From the NCBI GenBank assembly GCA_037128595.1, contig JBAXWB010000020.1, positions 28,462-92,461 of the forward strand: DNA of 64,000 bases. Direction: 5' to 3'. The position numbers and the translations under genes are program-made. Below, piece after piece: positions 41,685 to 51,100 of this stretch. Under the pieces are notes generated by a model that saw nothing but the letters and a program-made list of their open reading frames with translations, did no database searches and was not told the DNA's origin. Within the stretch, counting starts at the first letter, position 1; each line of letters begins with the position of its first letter. Source of the stretch: a bacterium. Lineage in GTDB: Bacteria; Verrucomicrobiota; Kiritimatiellia; CAIKKV01; CAITUY01.

Positions 41685-42945
41685 CCGGAATGATTTCCAC
41701 CTGGTGAGGCTGCATTACTAATGTCTTACGGATGGCCTCGAAATATTCGGGCATCTTTGCCAGGCGGTTCTTCAGGGCCGCTTCACGCTTGGCCTCAAGA
41801 TCATCAACCTTGATGTCCAGGAAATCGGGGATCTTGACCTCGGCGAGAATGACTCCCCGGAATATTTTGCCATGATAATAATCGTTCTTGGCCTTCACGG
41901 CTCCCCAAACGGCGTTGACCTGATCGGCAATCGGCCCTGCTGACAGGACCGCCTGCGCCATGTTGACTCCCGTATTGAGCGCGATATGCGAATAGTCCGC
42001 CACTTTCTTTCCGCCAAGGCGGACTTCGTACTGGCCGGGTTTGAGCCCCGTCACTTTCAGGCGGTAGTCGTTGAGTTCCTCCATGATGGGCGTCCATTGC
42101 AGGATTTTGCTGGATTCCTGAGGGAAAAACGGAAGCGCCTGGTCCAGCTGCACGAAGGTCATCTTGCCCGTGGCATCCACGCTGACGCTGTCGATCTTGC
42201 AGTTGAAGGTATTGACCACCTTGCCGGCCGCCCCGTCAATTTCAACGGAAGCGACGGCCAGGGGAAAGCTCATCCCCTTGAGGATGGCGGCGGCCATGAT
42301 GGCCTGGCCGGCCGGTCCGGGATGAACAACGTCACCGCCGCCGATGCGGATCTTCGGATCGGTGGCCCGGGCCTTGTCGATGACTGAAATAAAAGGATGG
42401 AGCTGATCAATGAACAGCGCGTTCCCATTGGTGGCCGCGATCTGCTTGATGCCTTCGGAGTATTTCTCCAGGGTTTCGTTGTAGCCTTGGAGGGCCGGCC
42501 CTTCCTCCGTTTTTTCCACGGGGCTGGGGGTGCACCAGGCGACGCGGATATTTGCCGCCTTGGCCTGGTCGGCAATTCCCTGTAACCCATCCATATAGGT
42601 TTTGAAGCCGGCTTGATCGAAGGCCTTGTAACCGCCGTCATTCATTCCGAAATCAACCGTCATGGCGGTGGGGGCGTTGGACAGGACATCGCGCTTGAAG
42701 CGCTTGGTGCCTCCCACCGACCGGTCGCCACCGATGCCAACATTGGCAAAGGTGATGTTCCAGGCCGGGAATCGGGTAAGGATCCAGGTTTCAACGTAAT
42801 TGCTGTACAGATGCTGTTCGGTGATGCTGTCGCCCATGATGACCACCTTGTCGCCGTCCTTCAAAAAGAAGTCGGCGGCGTTGGAGGTAAGGGTGGCGGC
42901 CATGATGGCCAGTGCGACGAGTGCGTGTTTGAAACAAGTCTTCAT
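41671..42945 (-). CDS. Secreted SGNH/GDSL hydrolase
   Basis: A 424-aa protein with signal peptide (MKTCFKHALVALAIMAATLT, cleavage about SNA-AD). SGNH blocks in order: VVIMGDSITEQHLYSN (Ser nucleophile, about residue 40), NVGIGGDRSVGG, TVDFGMNDGGY and DVVHPGPAGQAIMAA (Asp/His). The family hydrolyses esters on sugars, lipids or polysaccharides outside the cytoplasm. The 180 residues beyond the catalytic domain are beta-rich (LKVTGLKPGQYEVRLGGKKV). TTAGGAG stands before the ATG. No clear link to the acyltransferase gene except convergence. Confidence 0.9.
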   Translation of the reverse strand: MKTCFKHALVALAIMAATLTSNAADFFLKDGDKVVIMGDSITEQHLYSNYVETWILTRFPAWNITFANVGIGGDRSVGGTKRFKRDVLSNAPTAMTVDFGMNDGGYKAFDQAGFKTYMDGLQGIADQAKAANIRVAWCTPSPVEKTEEGPALQGYNETLEKYSEGIKQIAATNGNALFIDQLHPFISVIDKARATDPKIRIGGGDVVHPGPAGQAIMAAAILKGMSFPLAVASVEIDGAAGKVVNTFNCKIDSVSVDATGKMTFVQLDQALPFFPQESSKILQWTPIMEELNDYRLKVTGLKPGQYEVRLGGKKVADYSHIALNTGVNMAQAVLSAGPIADQVNAVWGAVKAKNDYYHGKIFRGVILAEVKIPDFLDIKVDDLEAKREAALKNRLAKMPEYFEAIRKTLVMQPHQVEIIPVTKP

Positions 42946-43201
42946 CAGTGATTACTCCTAATAGTTACGTTCGTGAATGCGTCTGTGCTCAATGCAGAAT
43001 GCCTGTCTTCAACGGTGATTTCAATGAGTTTCTCGGGAAGTTGAAAAAGCGGACGGGTTTTTCCCGCGCGAAGCACAGCAGTTCAAATAGAATGTGAGTC
43101 CGCCTTGTTGGCATAGGCAAACCCCTGATAGAGAATCAGGTTTCCCCCGATTGTGGAAAAATCGGTTTTATTGTGATGATACCTGATCTTTATAGGTGAA
43201 C

Positions 43202-44005
43202 ATGAAAACGGCCATAAAACAGTGGAGATATTTCATCAAAACAAGCCTCCCTTTATTGGGCATTCTAACCCTAATAGCGGTACCTTCATCTCATGCCGCC
43301 AATGTAAATCCAAAAGCTGATGGGCTTGATCAGGTTCAGGCGCAACCTCTATCCGGGGAAATGCCGTTTCTGGATCGCTTTGAGCCAAATACCGTCAAGT
43401 TTGGTGATCTCAACGGTCAGAACGAATGGAAGGCCTCCCCCAATCATACGGTGCAGGTACAGACCAATATTGTATGGGAAGGCAAACAGGCGGTCCTGTT
43501 CAAATCTGAAACGGTGACATCCGAAGTCAGCCGGATTTTCAACAATCCTCCAAGTCAAGTGGTCTGGATTGATTTTCATGCCATTGAAAGGGGAACGCTG
43601 ATTCCGTCAGAGCCATCCGATCAGCTTGCGGTATTCCTGTTTGATCTCGAAGGACGGATGATCGTGCAGGATGGGAAGAGGATGAAAGGGGATCAATGGG
43701 TGACGCTTACCAACGGGCTTTCGGAAGCAACCCTGGGCACCTGGGTTCGTCTTACTATAAAATTGGATTTTGACAACCAGCGTTGGCTTATATGCCTGAA
43801 CGGAAAAAAAGTGTCTGAGAATTTGGGGTTTGGCAGAGCCTCCCGGGATTTTCATCAGTTTCTCACTAAAGGCCTTGTTGGAGGTTTGGATCAGTTTTGC
43901 GTCAGTACCAACACCCCGCCCGGACTCACGCTTGACGTGGACTTAAGCCAAACCTGCCGGAATTCTTTAGCACCTCCTGATACAAGGCTGGCAACACGGG
44001 AGTGA
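43202..44005 (+). CDS. Secreted protein with lectin-like beta-sandwich features, unknown function
   Basis: A 267-aa protein starting MKTAIKQWRYFIKTSLPLLG and continuing ILTLIAVPSSHAA as signal peptide. The mature part has FLDRFEPNTVKFGDLNGQNE, VWIDFHAIERGTLIP and TLGTWVRLTIKLDFDNQRW followed by LICLNGKKV, a pattern seen in concanavalin-like or LamG-like domains (..W..v..~D....~~..ng...). The match is weak and I do not name a family. An ATAGG box precedes the ATG; a GTG two codons earlier is possible. Confidence 0.6.
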   Translation: MKTAIKQWRYFIKTSLPLLGILTLIAVPSSHAANVNPKADGLDQVQAQPLSGEMPFLDRFEPNTVKFGDLNGQNEWKASPNHTVQVQTNIVWEGKQAVLFKSETVTSEVSRIFNNPPSQVVWIDFHAIERGTLIPSEPSDQLAVFLFDLEGRMIVQDGKRMKGDQWVTLTNGLSEATLGTWVRLTIKLDFDNQRWLICLNGKKVSENLGFGRASRDFHQFLTKGLVGGLDQFCVSTNTPPGLTLDVDLSQTCRNSLAPPDTRLATRE

Positions 44006-44040
44006 GTTAAGCAAATATATGTTTGCTGAACGTGAAGACA

Positions 44041-45099
44041 ATGGAATTGACTGCTCTAGGATTTGACGGCTGGTTTGAACATCGATCCGCTCCCCTCCTG
44101 CAACCGGGACACAGTATCGCGCGCGTCACGGCCGTTGATAGGGGGGCTTTCCTCATCCGGAATCAGCACGGAGAGACTTATGCGGAAATCGCGGGCAAGT
44201 TCCGTTTCGTCGTTGAGGCCGCCATCGACCTGCCGTGTGTAGGCGACTGGGTAGGCGTTCAATGCCACGCATCGGGCGGTCCCGCCATGATCCATAGCGT
44301 CATCCCGAGGAAGACCTTCCTGCGTCGCAAAAGCCCCGGCAAGACTGTTGATTTCCAGATGATCGCGGCGAACATCGATGTCGCCTTCATCGTACAGGCC
44401 TGTGGATTCGATTTTAACTTGGCTAGGCTTGACCGGTACCTTGTGATGGCAAATGAGGGCGCGATTGAGCCGTGGATCATCCTGACAAAAACCGATCTGA
44501 TTTCGCCCGGGCAACTCGATCAGGCAATCATGCAGGTGAAGCAGATAAGCGTCTCCACCAAGATCCTTACCCTCAGCAACACCACGGGCGTTGGGCTGCA
44601 GGAGTTCCGTACGCTCCTAGTGCCCGGTAAAACATACTGCCTGCTTGGTTCCTCGGGAGTGGGGAAGACCACCCTTGTCAACCGACTGATCGGACAGGAT
44701 TCATTTGACACCAAGGCCGTCAGCGGGACAGGTGAAGGTGTTCATACCACCGCCCGTCGCCAGTTGCTCCTCCTTGATAATGGCGCCATGTTGATCGACA
44801 CGCCGGGAATGCGCGAGTTGGGCCTGCTTAGAGCGAGCGATGGGGTAGACGACACCTTCGCCGAGATTCGCGATCACTCCAGGGAGTGTCGCTTTGCAAA
44901 CTGTACCCATACCGGGGAACCTGGATGTGCCGTCCTGCTGGCGGTGGAGAATGGAACCTTGTGTAGGGATCGGTATCAGAGCTACCTTAAACTCAAGAAG
45001 GAGAGCGAATTCCATGACCTCTCCTATGCCGAGAAGAGGAGGAAGGACAGATCATTTGGTCGCTTCATCAAGTCCGCCAAGAAGAGCTTGAAGCAGTGA
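44041..45099 (+). CDS. rsgA: Ribosome small subunit-dependent GTPase A
   Basis: A 352-aa circularly permuted GTPase. An N-terminal OB domain precedes ILTKTDL (G4), then CLLGSSGVGKTTLVNRL (G1), TTARRQLLLLDNGAMLIDTP followed by GMREL (G3), and the zinc-binding end RECRFANCTHTGEPGCAV. RsgA assists late maturation of the 30S subunit. Length fits. The ATG at 44041 has no strong ribosome site; in-frame TTG at 44023 would add six residues. Confidence 0.93.
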   Translation: MELTALGFDGWFEHRSAPLLQPGHSIARVTAVDRGAFLIRNQHGETYAEIAGKFRFVVEAAIDLPCVGDWVGVQCHASGGPAMIHSVIPRKTFLRRKSPGKTVDFQMIAANIDVAFIVQACGFDFNLARLDRYLVMANEGAIEPWIILTKTDLISPGQLDQAIMQVKQISVSTKILTLSNTTGVGLQEFRTLLVPGKTYCLLGSSGVGKTTLVNRLIGQDSFDTKAVSGTGEGVHTTARRQLLLLDNGAMLIDTPGMRELGLLRASDGVDDTFAEIRDHSRECRFANCTHTGEPGCAVLLAVENGTLCRDRYQSYLKLKKESEFHDLSYAEKRRKDRSFGRFIKSAKKSLKQ

Positions 45100-45251
45100 A
45101 AAACGGGCTTGGGCCGACAAGACTCGTTGCGAATGACGTTTGACCGGCCACAGCTTTTGCCGGAAACGAGTTTTTGCACATGGATATACAGGATCTACAG
45201 GATGAGGATGTGGCGGGCTTGTTACATTTACCAAGCTGAAGTGTAAATTGA

Positions 45252-45272
45252 TTATTATTTGTACAATAATAA
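45252..45272. promoter_or_regulatory. Operator-like inverted repeat before the small secreted protein gene
   Basis: TTATTATT-TGTAC-AATAATAA: 8-bp perfect arms around a 5-nt centre, about 80 bp before the start at 45349. AT-rich in a GC-rich setting. Pattern only. Confidence 0.35.
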
Positions 45273-45348
45273 CACTCCTCCAAACGTTCTGGTAATCAAT
45301 GGATGACTCTTGGAATACGAGTAGCACAGTTAAACAAGGAGAACAGTT

Positions 45349-45744
45349 ATGAAGAAAGTCGTTATAATCCTCGGAATGTGTCTCATCGGGTTTGTTGTAC
45401 AGGCAGCCACCACAGACTTTGAGGCAGCAGTGGCTCAGGGTGCAGGGATAGAAGGCGAAAAAGGCGTGAAGCATCTCAGTCAAGAAGAACTGTCGGCTCT
45501 AATCCAGAAACATCTTGCAGAACGTCAGGCGGAACTTCAAAAGGCAACGGCAAAAGGGCATACGGATATCGCCGCCGCCCTCCAGAAGGTGATCACGGAC
45601 CTCACCAATATGCAAACCGCCCTCACTAACAAGGATAGTGCCGCCTTCAAAGCCGCCAACGAACAACGCAAGGCTGACAGGGAAGCGTTGGAGAAACTCC
45701 GGAAGACGGACAAGTTGGCTAAACCCCACAAAGCGAAATCCTAA
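45349..45744 (+). CDS. Small secreted helical protein, unknown function
   Basis: A 131-aa protein. MKKVVIILGMCLIGFVVQAA is a signal peptide; the mature part is almost entirely helical and Lys/Glu/Ala-rich (LSALIQKHLAERQAELQKAT, AALQKVITDLTNMQTALTNK) with a basic tail. A perfect AAGGAGAACAG precedes the ATG. It may be a periplasmic chaperone-like or structural protein; no family recognised. Confidence 0.7.
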   Translation: MKKVVIILGMCLIGFVVQAATTDFEAAVAQGAGIEGEKGVKHLSQEELSALIQKHLAERQAELQKATAKGHTDIAAALQKVITDLTNMQTALTNKDSAAFKAANEQRKADREALEKLRKTDKLAKPHKAKS

Positions 45745-45771
45745 TCGAGGGCTGCTGACATCTTGGCGCAA

Positions 45772-46376
45772 TCAAGTTCCCTGCCGTTTCACCGAGGCCT
45801 TTGAGCGTGTTTCCTGCAGTTTTACTTGGGAGGCGCGATTTTCCAGGATGCCCATGGAAAGCTCTACACATTCGGCGGCCTCTTTGGGTGTCATGGTCCC
45901 CACGGTGACCATGTCGATCGGCCGGAGTGTGTTCCAGACAAACTGGAGTGCTTGAAAAGGGCGCAGCTGGCCGGCGGCCATGGGCTTGATCGTCATGACT
46001 GGTTTTTGAGCCGCCTGGATGATCCTTGCGGTCCAGTCAACTTCGACCTGCATCAGGAATCCCATGGCGTTGTAAATGGAGATATAGGTCGCCACGTCCA
46101 AGCCGCTCTCGTCGGCATAGGGGATCGCCTCAGGCATATGCGTGGAAAGTCCCGGAATCATGCCGCGCTCGCGGATCATCGCCGCTAGCGTCTCCATGTG
46201 CCGTATCTTGCGGGTACAACGGTCCAACAAAGCATCGGTGGTGGACTGGTGGGGCATACAAAAAGTCACGCCAAGACTTTTCTGCTCATCAAGAATCTTC
46301 GCCGCGGCAGTTTGATCGACGCCACGTAGCGGGGTGTCTGCGGTCACCGGAAATCCCGGCGTGGAAATGTGTTCAT
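45772..46376 (-). pseudogene. Aldo-keto-reductase-like (TIM-barrel type) gene, internally deleted
   Basis: The ATG at 46376 overlaps the epimerase stop (ATGA) and reads MNTFPR, but the frame ends after ten codons. In a shifted frame the sequence resumes as PGFPVTADTPLRGVD and continues for about 190 codons: LGVTFCMPHQSTTDALLDRC, MIPGLSTHMPEAIPYADESG, TIKPMAAGQLRPFQALQFVW, DMVTVGTMTPKEAAECVELS. The wording fits an aldo-keto-reductase-like conserved protein of roughly 300 residues that lost about 100 codons with a frameshift. A second, differently truncated copy starts at 57895. A GTG at 46347 could in principle start the remaining part, but it would lack the first half of the barrel. Confidence 0.6.
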
Positions 46377-47742
46377 GTTAAACCTTTCAATGCGGAGATA
46401 ATGTCGTCTTCCCATTGAATCGTGTCGGAGTCGGGAATCCTTTTTTGAAGATCCATAGCCTGTAACACCTTGGACATTCCTGATTCCAGTGAAATTACCG
46501 GTTTGAATTCGGGGACGTCCCGGAAGATTTTGGCGGCGCTGTAATAGGTGATGTGGGCAAAGATAGTCCGGCAGATGTCGAAATTCGGGATGTTCTGTTT
46601 TTCCAGCACTGCAAGCGGAACGCCCTTGAGTTCGACCTCCCTGCCGATGACCCGCATGGCGGTGCGATGGTAATCCGCCCAGGATATAAAACCGCCATTG
46701 TTGAGATTATAGGTTTGCCCGATGCAATGTTTTTTGCCCAGGACTCCGGCGAACGCCAGTGCGGCGTCGTCTACGTGAAGAAATTGATGCAGGGCGTTGC
46801 CATCCCCGCAGACCAGGATGGGTTTACCTTTGCGCACCCTGTCGATCCAGGAAAAGTCCCAGGCGATTTGCCGCAATAAGCCGAGTTGAGCCCCGTAGGT
46901 TGTGGAGGGTTTGATGATGGTGAGGGGAAAGGCATTTTGGTAGTAGGCCGCAAGAAACACGGCGTCTGCAGCGGCCTTGTTCCGGCCGTAATCGGTAATG
47001 GGGTTCAAAGGATGGTCCTCGGTGATGGGCAGCCATAAGGATTCAATCCCGTAGGTGCAAACGGTGGAGCACTGGACGAAATGCCCGACATGCGGGAAGG
47101 CGCGGAGATCGCTCCGGGCATCGTCGCCGGTGAAGCAGATCATATCAATGACGGCATCAAAGTGTTCCCGCTGCATAGCGCCTTCAAACTCAGCACGCTG
47201 ATTACGGTCTCCCGTTATCCGGCGGACTTCTTTTGGAAATGCTCCGGTTTTCCCCCGGGTGTAGCAGGTGATCTCATGTCCTTGTTCCAGAAGGACACGG
47301 ACGATGCTGGTACTGATATTGCCGGTGCCTCCCACGATGCAAACATTCATGTGTTCCTCCTTGATCAGTGCGCGTTGGAATACAGTAAGGGCTAAATCTC
47401 CGGGTACTCTATCGAGGTATTGAGTTTCCGCCAAGAATATCCTGCTTTTTGTCGAAGTTCGTCCCTCCTCTGGTCAGTGAAAAGCCTAAAAGGAATCATT
47501 CTCTCCCGGGACAATCGGCATAAGCGGTATAAAACCGAGCCTACAAATACCATTTTCCGTAAGGCGCTCCCTACGTAAAAAAAGCACTTTGGCCTACATA
47601 CAAAACAATTCAGGGATGGTATCAATATCTTCCACCTAATTCGATGGATTGAAAAGAGCCAGACTTGGCGAGCGTCGGCGATATGGCAGTTGCCGGGATT
47701 GCTCGTTTGCCAGCTTCCCAACTCATGTCATGCTCATCAAAA
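46368..47742. repeat. Duplicated unit B, copy 1 (epimerase and leader)
   Basis: Collinear with 57887-59261 (constant offset of 11519). The coding part differs at a few per cent of positions and the proteins at 7 of 325 residues; the leader upstream of the start is more diverged (about 80 % by eye). Confidence 0.9.
46373..47350 (-). CDS. NAD-dependent epimerase/dehydratase-family protein, copy 1
   Basis: A 325-aa extended short-chain dehydrogenase-like protein: MNVCIVGGTGNISTSIVRVL has the GxxGxxG loop, AVIDMICFTGDDARSDLRAF and VQCSTVCTYGIESLWLPITE follow, then DYGRNKAAADAVFLAAYYQN with the Y-x-x-x-K triad (YGRNK) and TIIKPSTTYGAQLG. Substrate unknown; the group includes sugar-nucleotide and isoflavone reductase-like enzymes. 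AAGGAGG stands before the ATG at 47350. Its stop overlaps the start of the broken aldo-keto-reductase-like gene, so the two once formed an operon. Confidence 0.85.
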   Translation of the reverse strand: MNVCIVGGTGNISTSIVRVLLEQGHEITCYTRGKTGAFPKEVRRITGDRNQRAEFEGAMQREHFDAVIDMICFTGDDARSDLRAFPHVGHFVQCSTVCTYGIESLWLPITEDHPLNPITDYGRNKAAADAVFLAAYYQNAFPLTIIKPSTTYGAQLGLLRQIAWDFSWIDRVRKGKPILVCGDGNALHQFLHVDDAALAFAGVLGKKHCIGQTYNLNNGGFISWADYHRTAMRVIGREVELKGVPLAVLEKQNIPNFDICRTIFAHITYYSAAKIFRDVPEFKPVISLESGMSKVLQAMDLQKRIPDSDTIQWEDDIISALKGLT

Positions 47743-47745
47743 CTC

Positions 47746-47772
47746 AATGGAGGGCGCTACTCTGTCAGCGCC
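47746..47772 (+). repeat. GGAGGG-type palindromic repeat
   Basis: GGAGGG, stem CGCT, ACTCTGTC, stem AGCG, CC; a near-copy of 36097-36123. It begins exactly where unit B copy 1 stops matching copy 2. The rest of the space up to 48126 contains no gene I can support. Confidence 0.65.
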
Positions 47773-48126
47773 TGCCGCCACCGGTCGCCATCGAGAAAGA
47801 CCCACGCTCGCACGCACACGCGGGTTTTCTGCAACTCCGCATCCGGTCCCTGTCACCTCGTCGCTGTAAGCTCGCAAAACAACGAGCTCCTATCCCTCTG
47901 GGCTACTTAAGCGCCAAAACTTGGAGATGTGCCCGTTTATTACTGAACTTGACCTTCATGCCGGATTTTTCCATTCTTGCATCCATAAAACCGTTGTTTG
48001 GGGTGGTCTCAACGGTCATTTGCCCGTATTGCGCAGGTAGCGTTTTTCTTATCCATCCATATCAAACTTTTTGGAAAGACATCGCTTTTGCAATTTTTGA
48101 CTAGATTGGTCTTGAGGAAAACAAGA

Positions 48127-51100
48127 ATGAAAAACCTGACTAGGCTTGCTCGAAAATGGACGATGTTGTTCGCCGCGGTATTGGGTTGGCTTGCGTTATC
48201 CATCTCGGACACGGTGGGCCAGTCGATCAGCCTGCAGGATAGCGGACTGCCAAACGTGGATCATCGCTACGACGTTGTGGTGCGCCGTACCGCGATGTCG
48301 GTTGCGGCGACTCCATCCGACCATACCGCGGCAGAGCAGTGTTTGCGTCTGCTCGTGCCCACTCTCCGCATCGAACGGCACACCTTGCTCGGTAGCCCTC
48401 AATGGCTGAGGGCGGACGATGCTTTTCTCACGGCACCCCGTGTGTCCGGTACAACCGGAATTCAGGCGGCACCATCCGTCGATGTCCGGAGCATTGCGAA
48501 ACAATTCGTTACTGACCATGCGGGGGTTTTCGGTCATGACGCCAGCGTACTGGAAACGGCCAAGGTCCAGCGGGAGTTTGTGACCGCTCATAGTGGATTG
48601 CAGACCATCGTGTGGGCGCAGGAGTTTGACGGAATTCCGGTTTTCGAGTCGGTTTTCATCGCCCATGCGACAGCGCGCGGGGAACTCGTCAACATCTCAA
48701 GCCAGTTTCTTCCTGACCTTGCCGCGGCTGCCGAGGCGGGCTCTCCCCGCTCCCGCGCGAATGTCGTGGCACCGCCCGTGACCGCGACACAGGCCGTGGT
48801 TGTCGCCTCGATTAGCGTGGGGGAATCCCCTGAACTGGCGGCCACCCTCATCGCGCTCGACACCCCCGTGGGTGCCACGCAGTCCCAGCGGTTCCGCGGC
48901 GGGGCACTCAAGGGAGAGGCGAAAGCGGGGTTAACCTGGTTGCCCCTCGATGCCGCGCACCTGCGCCTCTGTTGGGAAGTCTGGCTCACCGGGCAGGCCC
49001 GCGGCGAACTGTATCGCGTACTCGTTGATGTCGAGACCGGCACCATGTGGATTCGCGAAGCTCACACATCGTATGCGGTAAATGCCAAGTACCGCGTCTT
49101 TACCGCAGGGAGTCCAACCCCGCACTCGCCGGGTTATGCCGCACCAGGCCAGACCAGCCAGCCACTGGACGTCGCACGGTCGTTGGTTACCTTGACGGCG
49201 GTCAGTGCCACCGCTTCCCCGGACGGCTGGGTTACGGCCAACGAGACCTTGGGAAACAACGTCGATGCCCACACCGACCTGGATGCCGACAATGTTGCCG
49301 ATACGCCCCGCCCGCAAGGTTCTCCCGCCGGCACCTTCGACTTTCCCGTCGCCTTGCTTCAGCCGCCCTCCGACTACCGCAAGGCAGCGGTCGTCAACTT
49401 GTTCTACTGGTGCAACTGGATGCACGACAAGCTCTACGATCTGGGATTCACCGAGGCAGCCGGCAATTTCCAGACCGACAACTTTGGCAGGGGCGGCCAG
49501 GATGGAGACGCGGTGCAGGCCGACGCACAGGATGGCGAAGGAACGGATAACGCCAACTTCCACACGCCGATGGACGGCAGTGCGCCGCGCATGCAGATGT
49601 ACCTCTGCACGCCCCCGAATCCCGATCGTGACGGGGATTTTGACGACGAAGTAATCCTGCACGAATACACCCATGGGCTGAGCAACCGGCGCGTTGGTGG
49701 AGGGCTCCTGATCAACGCGCATCAGACGGCGTGCATGGGCGAAGGATGGTCCGACTTTTACGCGCTGGCCCTGTTGACCCCACCGGGGGCTGACCCCAAC
49801 AGCCACTATCCTTTCAGCGCCTATACTTCTAAGAATATGATCTTTAACCGCCACACCTGGGCTGCCGGCGGCGACAATTACTACTTTGGCTGCCGGCGCT
49901 ACCCCTACAGCACAGACCTGTCGGTTAATCCGCTCACGTTCCGGGATATCGATCCCGCCCAGGCCAATGCGCACTCAGGCGTGCCGGTCAGTCCCCTGTG
50001 GGTTGGTATGCCGGCGGGTGAGGTGCACATGGCCGGCGAGGTCTGGTGCGTGACGCTCTGGGAAGCCCGCGCGAAGCTGATCCAGAAGTATGGCTATGCC
50101 GTCGGTAATCAGCGTATCCTTGAACTCGTCACCGATGGCATGAATCTTTCGCCGGCGGATCCGACATTCCTCCAGGCGCGTGACGCGATTCTACAGGCCG
50201 ACCTGGTCCTCACCGGTGGCGCGGACAAAAAGGAACTCTGGGATGCGTTCGCCAAGCGCGGCATGGGAGCAAGCGCCGTAGCAGCGCCGAACACGACCAC
50301 TACCGGCTTGTTGGAAAGTTTCGATCCGCCGGATATACTGAGCGTCACTCCAACCTTGGCCGTGAATGTCGAGGGATACTACGGGGGACCGTTCACCCCC
50401 TCGCTCCAGGTGTTCACGTTGACGCGCCAGAGCGGGGGCAACCTGAATTGGAGTGCAGGAGCCACGGCGCCGCTCCACTTATCGGCCACGTCCGGCACGT
50501 TGACGGTCGCCCAACCCACAACCAGCGTCACGGTTTCGGTTGGTTCAGGCGCGAACGCGTTGGCGGTTGGCCCTGTCCTGCGCAGTATCCTTTTTACGAA
50601 CACCGCTACGGACGTGGCCCAGTTGCGATATTTCGCAATCAATGTCAAGGAGCCGTTGGCGGCGAACCCGCCCGCCGTAACAACGTTTTCGGGCTTTACG
50701 GGAGCGCTGCCAGCCCCATTGAGCACCACGCTGGTTATCACGAATCGGGGAGGTGCCGCCATCCATTGGACCGCTGCACCGCAACTGCCCCTCACGGTTG
50801 TGCCTTCCAGCGGGACGCTTGGCGCTGGCCAGGCCATCACGCTGACCGTATCCTTCGATGCGGATACCCTGGATGCCCTGCCGTTAGGGGACACCCTTCT
50901 GAAGCTGGACGTGACTGATGACACGACGGGACAAGTGCTGGGCAGCACGTTTCACCTCAAGCTGGCAGAACCGCTCGATGTCAGCCCTCACGATGGGCAG
51001 ATGATTCTCGGGCCCGTGGGCGGTCCGTTTGTCCCGGCCTCCCAGCTTTTTACCCTCAAAAACCAGGGCGCCATGGCCATGCCCTGGCATGTTACCGCAG

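Noticed and set aside
48931..49974. 347-codon minus-strand frame inside the M36 peptidase gene
   Set aside because: Covers the region coding for HExxH on the other strand; composition is that of a shadow frame.
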